This document shows, one piece after another, positions 10,843-23,800 of a stretch of 64,000 bases of DNA. Below the pieces are notes generated by a model. That model ran no database searches, was not told the DNA's origin, and was given only the letters and a program-made list of their open reading frames with translations. Numbering within the stretch: position 1 is the stretch's first letter; each line of letters opens with the position of its first letter. Made by a program: the position numbers and the translations under genes. Source of the DNA: Rhodeus uyekii (Eukaryota > Chordata > Actinopteri > Cypriniformes > Acheilognathidae); the NCBI GenBank assembly GCA_037043235.1, contig JAWRVZ010000016.1, forward strand, positions 3,487,501-3,551,500. The letters run 5' to 3'.

Positions 10843-13800
10843 GTGAGTAAAATGCTGAATAATTAATACCATTTTTAAATCAAAGAAGGAAGCGTTTTTA
10901 ATTCATACCATTATATTGTGCAAATGTTTCTGTTGTATGAGCTCCGAGTATATCAATCTAACAGTTCCGATTTTCAACAAATTTGTGGAGCACTTTTAAT
11001 GTTTGCTGCAGTTAGCCTCATGTCAATGTGTATTTAAAATAAATAAAAGAGGAAAGAAAAAAGAGGAAATTACATCTGAAACAGCAGACGGTATTTAAAG
11101 AAGGTAGTTGTCAGAACTGTACCGGACAAAATACAGTAGCAAAATATATATATGTATTTTATTATATAAAATTGCAACTTGCTGAAGTGCCAAAATACGT
11201 TTTTTGGATCTCTATGATGCAACATCCACCAAGAAGCACAGGTGGTAAAGAGAAAGCCAGTGATAAATCAAAACACACCACAAGTAGGTTTTCCACAGGG
11301 ATGAATACTGTATAGAAGTTGAACAATATCATACACGAAAAACGCCTTCATGGTAACACAACATTAAAATAACAATAAACATTATGTTTGTCAATGACAT
11401 TATAAGTTGTCATGAAACAAAGGCTGCAATAGTTTTTTTCTTCCATTATGTGCCCTATATCTGAGTGAAACGGCTTCTCAACAAGAAATAAATTGCTGGG
11501 CGGGACATGATTGGATGGTTCTGGTAAGCTATTGGTTGATCTTATGTAGTCCCGCCCTCGCGCCAGTAAACACATCAACAGAGATACTGTCACAACAAGA
11601 GTGATGTTGTTTTGATTACAAGGACTCATGAATTAAACGATAAAATAACTGTCACGGTTGGCTCACAGGTGAACAAGGTGAGGACTCAATAATGCAGGTG
11701 AAAGGGAATTTATTATAATGAAAATAAAACAAAACACAAACAAAACTGCCCGAGGGGGAAAAGCAACTAAATAAACTGAAAACAGAGCGCTACACAGGTA
11801 ACCCGGATGGAACAGGAACAAACCAAAACAGGCACAATCAGGACATAGACACATGAATGACAACGACACGACACCGGACAACAAACACAAAGGGATTAAA
11901 TAGGAAACACATGAGGAAGGTAACGAGCAGAAACAGCAGGGAACAAGATGGGCGGGGTTACACAATAACAAGACACAACGAAGGGGTAGTGTCAGAGCTC
12001 TATCAACCAAAACACTAGAAACCCCAACTGAAGTGACAGAACCCTGACCAGAACAACAATGATATGCACGGCTAAATCGTTTCTTACAATATATGCTATA
12101 TCCCTACTTATTCACTGTAAATTATAATATGACTTGCAATTATTTTTACTTCCAAAAACTGTCAATTTAACAATAATTTCATTTCATTTCACCATATAAT
12201 ATAATGGAGCTTACCATTAGCCACTTAACAGTTTATTAACTATAGCATTTTTAGTGTTTTTCTGTTAAACACATGATCATTGCGTGCTCTTGAGCAGAGA
12301 GCTGAAAACAGGCATGTCATTGTAGGGGAGGGAGGAAGCAACTGTACGCTCGGTGTCCAATGTCTGTTTAAGTGCCAAGGCTTACAAATCAAATTTAGAG
12401 GGATGCGAAGTATTTATTCACTGGTTGACTGAGTTTTCCAATCTGTACTCCTGTATAGTGGAGTCTATTAATCATTAAACTGCAGTGGTGTTGTGATATA
12501 TATAGAGTTTATAGAACCGAAAGTTTGAAAGCATCTTTCTCCCAGCAAATTATTTCTGGCTCCCAGAACATTCAGAGAATCTTAGATTAGTAAAGTAGAA
12601 ACTAAAGAAAAACAAATGTGAATCATACAATAACATTTCAGGAGCATTCTGTGTTTACTGGTAAACAGTGTGACAAATAATAATGTCTAGGATGAAGTTA
12701 GGCATCAGATAACATCAGATATAATTACATTTTAAAAGATTTTTAAAGAGAAGGAAATACTTAAAGCTGAGAAAGCCCTTTGGTTCATGGTGGGCTTGTT
12801 TTAGTATAAACATAAAAGTCTCTCTGTTTTCTGCTGAGGCCTCATGGATGGGGTTGAGTGGTATTTTGGGTATTTGCTTATAGGGTGTGGAGTGGGTGGA
12901 TTTGGAGCACAAATCCACCTACTGTGTAATAAATGTTTCTCTGGTGAGGTGGCCTCATGCCACCACTTACACTTTAGGATACAAACTATAGTATAATAAA
13001 GTATTTACTAATCATTTGCAAATAGTTCATTAATAGTTTATAAATTGTGAAAATATAAAAAAAAACCATCTAATTAAAAACAAAAAAGGGTATATCAAGT
13101 CAAGTCACCTTTATTTATATAGCGCTTTTTACAATGTAGATTGTTTCAAAGCAGCTTTACAGGAAAAACAATATAAACAAAGTTTGTTTGGCTGAACAGA
13201 AGCCCCAAAAGAGCAGGCGAATCAATACAATTGATGAATTTTAAGTGTTAAGTTTCCCCAACTGAGCAAGCCATAGGCGACAGCGGCAAGGAACCAAAAC
13301 TCCGGCAGGTGACGTAACGAATGAAGAATAGAATGGAGAAAAAACCTTGGGAGAAACCAGGCTCAGTCGGGGGACCAGTTCTCCTCTGGCCAACAGCCAA
13401 ACAGTGCATGATTATTATACAACAATTCAAGTCCAATATGAAGTCCAATTTGGTCCGGTTAGAGATGGGTTCATGATCGTCACAGGGGAGGGTCCAGTAG
13501 AGTCACGGTCTCCGCAGACACCCCAGGGCAGTGCTGTGCTCGTGTCCAGGTCCTTCATCTGATCTGGATACGGCCCGGATCCAGCTGACCACGGTAACCT
13601 CGGAATAAACAGAGAACAATATCAGCGTAGATGCCATTCTTCTTCTGATGTATCGAGTACATCAGGTGTTATGGGAATGTTCCCGGTTCCGGCTTATCTA
13701 AATTATGCAGCCTAACAATCATTTTACATGATTTGGATTAAAAATGTATGTATAATGTGTAATGTGTATGCCAGGTTGAAAAGGTGTGTTTTTAGTCTAC

Positions 13801-16800
13801 ATTTAAACTGACAGAGTGTGTCTGCTTCCCGAACTGTATTAGGAAGACTGTTCCAGAGTTTAGGAGCTAAATAGGAAAAGGATCGCCCGCCAGCAGTTGA
13901 CTTTGATATTCTAGGTATTATAAGCTGGTCAGTATTTTGGGATCGCAATAGACGTGAAGGACTATAATGTGTTAAGAGATCGCTCAATCATATCATTGAT
14001 AATAAAGCACTGAAATGCCTGAAAAATGCCTTGTGTTGTCGATATGTGTTGTTCAACCTTCCGAATTTTCCTCCTGTGATAGCTGTATGTAGGTACCCAC
14101 TGGGGATGACTGGAGGCCAGATTCAGGATGAAGATATTTCTGCTTCCAGCCAATGGTCAGAGTCCACTGCAGCTCGATACGGCAGGTACATGCAACACTC
14201 TGATCACACACTGAAAACTGATCAGAAACACAAACAGAAGTTATTTTCTCAACCGCACCCTTTCTATTCCAGATTGGATTTTGATGATGGAGATGGGGCG
14301 TGGTGTCCGGATCTCATGGCAGAACCAGACCGCCTAAAGGAATTTCTGCAGATTGACCTTCGTACTCTGCATTTTGTCACTCTTGTTGGCACACAGGGGC
14401 GGCATGCAGACGGAGTGGGCAATGAGTTTGCCCAGCGATACAAGATTAAATTCAGTCGGGACGGCACGCGCTGGATCTCCTGGCGCGACCGACAAGGTCG
14501 ACAGGTGAGGTGGCAGAGTTATTTACATCAAGAGAACTTTCAATTCAATTCAATTTACATTAATTTCTTTAGCGCTTTTCACAACACATCATTTGCAGCT
14601 ATCGAAAGTAATACCCATATGTCAGACACAAATGAGTCTTTAATCTAGATTTTAACTGGGAGATTGAGTCTAGGAACCAAAAGCTACAATGCTCTTCCAC
14701 CTTTAGTGAACTTAGATATCCTAGGTACTACCAAAAGTCCAGAGTTGTGTGACCTTAAATGGTATGATTGTCACGATACATTAATGGGGAGGACTCAAGT
14801 GCAGGGGAAAAATATATGATTTATTTAGAATAACAAAAGAACACAAAATGCAAACAAAAACCCACGATGGGGAAAACATAACATAAACATAATCATAACT
14901 ACTAAACATAAAACAAACCGGAAGGAACGGGGAAACAGCCAACACAGGAACAGACATGAAATGACAACGACACCACACAGAGAGGTAAAGGGGCTGAGAA
15001 CAGGTCACAACACTCAAGGGAAACGAGGTAACAAGGTGGGCGGAGTTACACGATGACAAGACACCACAAAGGGGCAGTGCCAGGGCTCTGTCAACAGACA
15101 CTCGAAAAGACCAAACTGGAATGACAGAGCCGTGACAATGATGGATTTTATCGGTAGAGGAAGATCGGTTAAATACACGGGAGCTGACCCGTTTAGGGCC
15201 TTATGGGTCAGCTAATAGGTTACCAGTGTAGAAATTTAATAGGTGCATTTTGGATTAAATGTAGCTTGTTTATTGAGGATGTAGAACAATCATCAAGTAA
15301 TGTGTTACAGTAATCCAGAATAGAGGTCATGAATGCCTGAACTAGCTTTTTTGAATCAAAAACAGATAACATGTTCCATAAATCCTACCCTAGTTTAATA
15401 GAAGAAAATTCAATCATCCAATATTTAACATATATTACCATATATTACATATACCAATGCTGAGGGGCAGCATTTAGATTCAAAATAGAAGTGGGTCTAA
15501 CACAGACCCTTGTGGAACCCCATCATTTTCTGACGTTCATTTGGATAATTCCCTGTTTAAACGGACAAAATGGTAACAGTCTGATAGATACGACCTAAAC
15601 CACTTTTAATGCATGTCCCTGAACACCAGTGTAGTTTTATAGTTGATCTAAAAGTACGTCATGATTTGTAGTTTTGAATGCAGCACTAAGATTAAGTAAA
15701 ACTAGTATTGAGATGTAGCTTTGGTCAGAAGCTAGAAGTATGTCATTTGTATTTTTAGCAAGTGCAGTTTTTGTGTTCAGATTGAAATTGCATAGATATT
15801 TTTTGAACAATCACTTTAAGCCCTAAAGAATGATTTTTATTGTGCTATTTGAACGGTGTGTTCTCATCATTATTTAGATAATTGAAGGGAACAATAACGC
15901 CTATGATGTGGTGCTTAAGGACCTGGAGCCTCCCATTATTGCACGTTTTGTGCGCTTCATGCCTGTGACTGATCCTTCTATGACTGTGTGTATGAGGGTG
16001 GAGCTCTACGGCTGTGAATGGCTCGGTAAACTATGTTCTTTCTAAGTCAGAAACATGTTTTGTGCAAGTACTCAAAGACAGACCGTGGCATTAGCAAACC
16101 TCAAAATGATAAAATGTCTGATCACAACAATGCTTTAAAAAGAGCTACAAGTATTTGCATTCACATACTAGTATAGAATGTGTTTCTTCAAGCCATTATG
16201 AGATTAATTCAGCCTCTTCAAGTAATCAAAAAATGAATCATTTATTCAGCCATTTGCCGTTTCCTTGTCTTTCTTCCTGCATGTCAAGATATTCAATAAA
16301 TAAAAACAAAATTTGGACTGATATTTCCTCTTCTATTATGATAATTAGAGGGTGAACTGTTTACCCCAATGCTCTACTTTTATGATGCTTTTGCATTCTA
16401 TTTGCTAGTCTGCATTTGTTGTATATGTATGGAAAGAAGTGGCATTAAAAAAAGAGTCTCTGCTGCAGATGGTCTGGTGTCCTATAGCGCCCCTTCTGGC
16501 CAACAGATGATTTCCAGAGGCCAACAAATCTACTTAAATGACAGTGTGTATGACGGAGCCATTAGTTACAGGTAGAGGATTGACAGACACTAAACCATGT
16601 ACCGCCATGCCATTTACACAAATTCAAAATAACTTTCATTTTTCTTTAAGCATGACAGAAGGCCTTGGACAGCTCACTGATGGAAGCTGGGGTTTAGATG
16701 ACTTCACTAAAAGTCAGGTCTATGGTGTCTGGCCTGGCTATGACTATGTGGGCTGGACCAATGCTAGTTTCCCTGGTGGCTCAGTGGAGATGACATTTGA

Positions 16801-19800
16801 GTTTGACCGGGTCAGAAATTTCACATCAATGAAGGTTTGTCTGACCTTACATCTGCATCTACGTGTCCTTTGTGAAAAAGTAGTGTGCTAGTTTTTCAGT
16901 TTATTGGATGACTTCAATTCTTAAAAGTATACAGTATATACATATATATATATACACATACATTTTTGTTTTTGTTTTGTTATACTTAGCTAAATTAAAG
17001 GCCACTTTAGCGTACTTAAAGAGAGTACACCTTCATGACTGTTTGTTCCAGAAATATTTTTTGTTATGCTGAAGTCTCTTCAAATCCTGATAGCAATCAC
17101 AAAGTTAAGTAGTCTAAATGTATTTATATGTACGGTGTGTGAAAAAGATTTTGCCCCCTTCCTGATTTTTTTGTATGTTTGTCAAACTTAAATATTTCAT
17201 CAATATTCCAACAAATTCAAATATTAGTCAAAGTTAACACAAGTAAACACAAAATGCAGTTTTAAAGGAAGGTTGTTATTATAAACCACCCAAGTGTGGT
17301 TTGTCACACTTGAGTTCAATTTCTCTAGCCACATCTAGGCCGGATTACTGTCACACCTGTTCTCAATCAAGAAATAACTTAAATAGGACCTGCCTGACAA
17401 AGTGAAGTAGATGAAAAGGTCTTCAAAAGCTAGATGTGATCCAAAGAAATTCAGGAACAAATGAGTAAGAAAGTAATTGAGATCTGATTTCCAAAGCTTT
17501 GGGACTCCTGCGAACCACAATGAGAGCCATTATTCACAAATGGAAAAAACATGGAACAGCGATGAACCTTCCCAGGAGTGGCCGACTGACCACTTGGAGC
17601 AGTTCGAGACTCGAATTTTGCAGTTCAGTTGTTTTTGCTGCACACTATCAAAGCCGAAATGAAGTCAGAACTCTTTAAGTTGTTTATATTCATTATTATT
17701 GTAATATTATGTGCTTTGAGACATTGCCGTTTCTCTCTCTGCTTTGCAAACTCTGCTGTGTGTTCATGTGTTTTGAAGGATCTTGCTGTTGCTAGCCACT
17801 ACCTTTAAGTATACTTTTAAAAGGTGCATTTTGGAATGTCAAATTAAAAGATTTCCTTTAAAGAACATTTTAAATCATTATGATTTAATAATTATTTTTT
17901 TAAATTATATTAAAACATCAACACTTATTTTGAGCTTTTAACTAACATACTAAATCACATATAAAGTACTTGATTGTAATTTTAACTATAGTGTGTTATT
18001 TGATACTACATTTAAAAAATATATTTTTAAATGTATTTTAAATATACTAAATCATCCTTCTAAATGTGTAATTGCAAATACATTATGTGTTGTTTAGCGG
18101 TTGCTTATTGTCCGTAAATTACATTATAAGTATATTTTAATTTACAATTAATGTTTGTAATACATTCAACAGTACATTTTACCATGTTTCAAAGACATTA
18201 TAAGTAATTATGACATTATTTGAAAGTATTTTATTTCCTTAAGAATCTTAAAGTCTAAGCCTACTTCTTTTTCACTATGTATCTATGTATTGTTTTTACT
18301 ATTTTGTATTAAATGGATCATTCTGTTTAAATAGGTCCACTGCAACAACATGTACACATGGGGAGTAAAAATCTTCCGACAGGCTATGTGTTACTTCCGT
18401 TCGGATTCAGACTGGGAGCCCAATCCTGTGTTGTTCAAGCCGAAAGCGGACAACATCAGTCCAAGTGCTCGGTTTGTCAGGGTTGCCCTTGGCAACCGCA
18501 TGGCCAGCTCAATTAGGTGCCATTTTGTATTCAGTGACATCTGGATGATGTTCAGTGAAATTGCTTTCCAGTCAGGTAATAGAGGTTTGATCAAGTTGCA
18601 TTTTTTTCCATCTCTAGCTGTCCTTTCCTTATCTGTTCACTTTTTCATTATTCGTTTTAGCATATTAATAGCCTACTAAAAATATAAAAATTGCTCTGCT
18701 GCAGTTTAAAATGTCTTTCACCCAAATTCACCTTTCAGATACAGCGGTGTACAACACCTCTCTTGTTCCTCGTAAACGTAACCAAACTCCAGGTATTTAT
18801 CCAGGTGAACTGTATAATTATTTCACATACCATTCATAATTCTTTGTGAATATTATCTGCTCTTGCATGGTGCCTTTTTTGCTATTATAGTACAGGATGA
18901 ATTTGCTGACAATAGCGCCCCCCATTGTTCCTTTCTTCATGTAAAAAAAAAGTAATAAAAAAACATTTTATACATTAAAAGATTTATGAAGAGTTTTAGC
19001 ATAATCCTGTACAATAAAAAAATGTAAAGAAAAAGAAAAAAGTATTGGATTTGAATATTTTCACTGTATTTGAATGTGAGAAATCACATACATTTTATAG
19101 AACCATTGGAGCACTCAGTAATGAGCTGTATGAAAGGATTTGCACTCTTCACAGATCTTTGGATTCTGTGACATATAAACCTTTTGTATTCTGCAGGGGA
19201 GAATCCGACCCACAAAACTGATGACAGCAGCACACGAATCCTAATAGGGTGTTTAGTGGCCATTATTGCCATTCTGTTGGCCATCATAATAATAATACTC
19301 TGGCGGCAGGTCTGGCAGAAGATGATTGAGAAGGTAAGATTATCATCTTCAATGTCAACCTTAACTTTATAAACTTGATGTACAGGCCTGCTGTTCATTT
19401 CCTGAGTGTAAAATTGACTTTTGCTAATCTTTTGTAAGGTAGAGATTTATGACATTCACCCTGTCGCATGCAAGTGTCGCCAAAAGTTTTGAGAATGACA
19501 CAAAGTCCGCTGCCTCAGTTTTTATGATGGCAATTTGCATATACTCCAATATGTTGGATATACTCCAATATGTGTTGTAAAGAGTGATCAGATGAATTGC
19601 AATTAATTGTAAAGTCCCAATTTGCCATGAAAATGAATTTAATCCCAAAAACTAATTTCCAGTGTATTTCAGCCCTGCCGCAAAAGGACAAGTTGACACC
19701 ATGTCAGTGATTCTCTTGTTAGCACAGGTGAGAGGAAGGCAAGGCTGGAGATCACTCTTGTCATGCTGATTGAGTTAGAAAAACAGACTGGAAGCTTTAA

Positions 19801-20784
19801 AAGATGGTTGGTGCTTGAAATCATTGTTCTTCCTCTGTTAACCATGGTTACCTGTAAGGAAACACGTGCAGTCATCAGCAAGGATATTGCTGTCAGTAAG
19901 ATTGCACCTAAATCAATCATTAATCAGATCATCAAGAACTTCAAGGTTGAGACAATAACCAGAAGTTGATTGACAGTCTTGAAAAAAAGGGTCAACACTG
20001 CAAGTATGGACTCTTAAACATAAACTTAATGTAATTGTCAATAAAAGCATTTGAATGCCCCTGAAATGCTTGTAATTAAACTTCATTAGACAGTAGTAAC
20101 ATCTGACATAACTGTCTAAAAACACTGAAGCAGCAAACTTTGTGAAGATTAATATTTGTGTCATTCTCAAAACCTTTGTGCACAGCTGAAATGTAACATG
20201 CATGTAACACTTACAGGCCTCACGGCGTATGCTGGACGATGAGCTGACTATGCATCTTTCTGTTCAGAGAGAGGAGTTTGCCCACCGTCACTCCTCTTTG
20301 TCCAGTGATGTTGAATCCAGTTCCACATATGAAAGGATTTTCCCCATGGGATCTGACTATCAGGAGCCATCCCATCTTTTACGGAAACTACCAGAATTCC
20401 AGGCTACAGAAAACCTTGGTTAGGGTTGCTCAGTGTCACATTAATTAATCATAATAACATTTATATAGCGCTGTTCTTGGCACTCAAAGCGCTTTACTTA
20501 GAAGGGAGAATTATAGAATCTTGGAAAGGATTTTTTCCTCTATACATTACAGCTCAGTATGTGTATCTATAAAAAGATCAGTCAACATTTGTTGTCACCA
20601 TTTACTCAAGTCATGCCAAACCCGTAAGATCTTCTTTCTTCTGTGGAACACAAAAGACTATTTTGAGAAAAAAACCATTTCTCTCCTTACTATTTAAGTA
20701 AACAAGCTCGAGTTTTTTTGGTTCCCATCATTTGGTTCCCAACATTATTAAAAAATATCATCTTTTGTGTTCTGTAGAAGAAAA

Positions 20785-20865
<81 letters not shown>

Positions 20866-23800
20866 TGTGTGTGTCACCCTCATGTAATTCTAATCTCAAA
20901 TGCTGTTATGTTTTTAGTGGAACAAAATGTGAAGATTGTGGGAGATCCCACATAAGTTTACCTGGGGAGTCTTCAGTCGACACTTAAAACATATACTCTT
21001 GTGTGTGTCTCCAGTCGACACTTTACCTGAGTCGGACAATATCTCGCCCCTTACGAACAGTATCACTCAGGAATAAGGTCTCTAGTGCCCTACTAACCTG
21101 CTTAACCAGACAGACTCCGGATAATATGCTTTAATCAGAATCTCGTATCCAGTACAAAGTGTCCCACCAACAAAAATAATACATTTTATATAGGATAGGT
21201 GCATAGGCACAGTCAAAATAAAGTGAAATTTTACTCATTATCATTGCATCATTTTGCATTCAAGTTTCCACTATTTTGACACACTAACCTTGATAAATAG
21301 TGTTGGTATATTTATTCTCAAATGTTACATGTTTTTTTAGTTATGGTTAATATTTTAAAATCTTTCACAAGATCTTCATGCAGCTTTTGTCTGTCTGGAC
21401 AAAAAAAAAATCACCATAAAAGTACTCAACTGACTTTGGTGCTATTTTCCAAGTGCTCTTAAAATATATAAAACTGCTTTGATGAGCAGTCCGGATATGT
21501 CAAATATGGCTTCTTTCAACATATTATGTGAGGTCAGACATCATTAGACATATTTTTTTCATATCTTTAAACCTGTTGCCAAAAGCTATGTTATGACTTT
21601 AGAAGAGTTATAGTTAAATGGACTAGTTAGTTTTATGCTGCTTTATGCAAACAGCTCTATTACGATTCTTCAAAAATTACTCTGTCTTTCAAATGTTGGG
21701 GTCCTCAAGCTTCTTCTTTTTTATTAAATTAATACATTTTCAGCAAGAAAGCATAACATTTATTGCAAAAAGTGTCAGTAAAGTCATTTATAATGTTACA
21801 AGAGATTTCTACTTCAAAACAAATGCTGTTTCTTCTTTTTAAACTTAACAGCTTTGCCATCACAAAGCAAATTAACTTTTATTCTTTTTTAAATGGAATA
21901 ATATTTCACAATAATATTCGTTTTAATGTTTTTATATTTAAATACGAAATTTATAGACCCCAAACTTTTGAATGACCCCATACTCTTTGTATTCCTTTTG
22001 TGAAATTGAGGTTTGGAATTAGTCATTTAGCTGACATGGTTTTACTTTTGATTCTCCTATATGATTTTATGTGATTTTATTTTGGGGTGAACTATCTCTT
22101 TGACAACGTAACATGCCTACAGTGTGTTTATTTGGTTGTGTTGCAGCACTAATTGATGCCCCTTCCAATCCCTCTACCGGTCAGCCCACGGATGAGGCCC
22201 CACACTACGCAGAGGCAGACATTGCGAGCCAGCAGGAAGTCACCGGTGCACACAGTTACCGTGTCACTGTGGTCAACATGCCCTTATCTCCAGGAAGGGA
22301 TGGAGCTCTGGAGGAGTTTCCCAGGGAGAGACTGACTTTCAAAGAGAAACTTGGAGAAGGACAATTTGGAGAGGTTGGCAAATAGTTATCTTCACCAAAA
22401 AGCTATTCTTGGTTGGTTGAGTTATTTGTTGTACGTGTTCGTTCCTGCCACAGGTCTATCTGTGTGAAGCAGAGGGAATGCAGGAATTCGTGAAGGACCA
22501 TTGTGGTGACATCAGTGATGAGCCACTGCTCGTAGCAGTCAAGACTCTTAGAGAGGACGCGGAAAAAAATGCACGGTAACACACAGGTGCAGGTGTCCCG
22601 CAATCAATGTTACATGCCTGTTGTTGCTGAGAAGCACTGCTTTTTGTTTACAGATGCTGTCCAGCCATTTTAGGACAGTTTAAACTTTCCTCAAGGAAAT
22701 CTACATTTTCAGGAACGACTTCTTGAAAGAGATCAGGATCATCTCACGGTTAAGAGACCCGAACATCATTCGCCTGTTGGCGGTGTGCGTTGAGAGCGAC
22801 CCGCTGTGCATGATCACTGAGTATATGGAGAACGGAGACCTCAATCAGTTCTTGTCCCGTCATAAGCTGCAGGATGAAGAGGTTCAGGCTGATGACTCAG
22901 CTACCATCAGGTACAGTAATACCTCGGTTTACGAGTTTAATTCGTTCCAAGAGCGAGCTCGTAAACCAAAATGCTCGTACACCAAAACAAATTTCCCCAT
23001 AAGAATGCACTAAAAATCAATTAATTTGTTCCACATGACCACAAATGCCCATTTTCATTTTTTGGGGGGTGTTACCCTATTAATTGCAGTTAAAATTGTA
23101 ACCATTAAGATCTCATATAAATACTAATTAATAATTGACAATTAAACTCAAAAAATACTTGATTTACTGTAATGCACTTCAGGTTTGAGCAGCCTGCTTG
23201 GAGGAGAGATGAAAGCAAATGAGTGAATTTATTATAATATTGCAGAAAACAAAGAAGTGATAATCCAGAGTTAAAGTCGTGGAACATGGGAGCCGCGAAC
23301 GAACGAATTCACGGGAGCCGCGATCGAACGAACCCGCGGGAGCCGCAAACCTACGAATTTGCGGGAGCCGTGAACAAACGAATTCGCGGGAGCCGTGAGA
23401 GAACGAATTCGTGGGAGCCTCGAACGAACGAACTTGCGGGAGCCGCGAACGAACGAATGTGCGGGAGCCGCGAAAGCGGGGAGATAGGTAGATGATATGA
23501 GAAGCAGTTGTTCAGTGACCACACTCACATACACACTCATGCAAAACTAGGAGACACTGAATTCATGAACCATGACAGTTACTGCTTAGAGGTACTGTAC
23601 GTGTATATTTCACTACGTGAACAATAACGATCACAACTAATTAATGTTTAGAATATGAGGTAAAAACTTCTGTAAATCACTTATAAAAGTATTACTGTGG
23701 TGAATGAGGGGTTATAAAGGGGTTGGAACCTCCTAACTGTGTTATGAGAGGCTGTCATTAGGATATTTCATGTAAAAATGCGCACAACCATGCTGAGCAT

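Noticed and set aside
11663..12010. 115-residue cysteine- and leucine-rich minus-strand frame
   Set aside because: It lies wholly in an LTR-like repeat. The related solo LTR gives a similar but different frame, as expected of chance openness.
20690..20987. Frames through the GT/GCGT microsatellite
   Set aside because: Simple-sequence translation (Cys-Val and Cys-Val-Arg-Ala repeats), no gene.
23286..23495. Seven 25-bp repeats resembling a CRISPR array or a coding repeat
   Set aside because: Units are contiguous without spacers, inside a vertebrate transposon. The open frames across it exist only because the repeat lacks stops.
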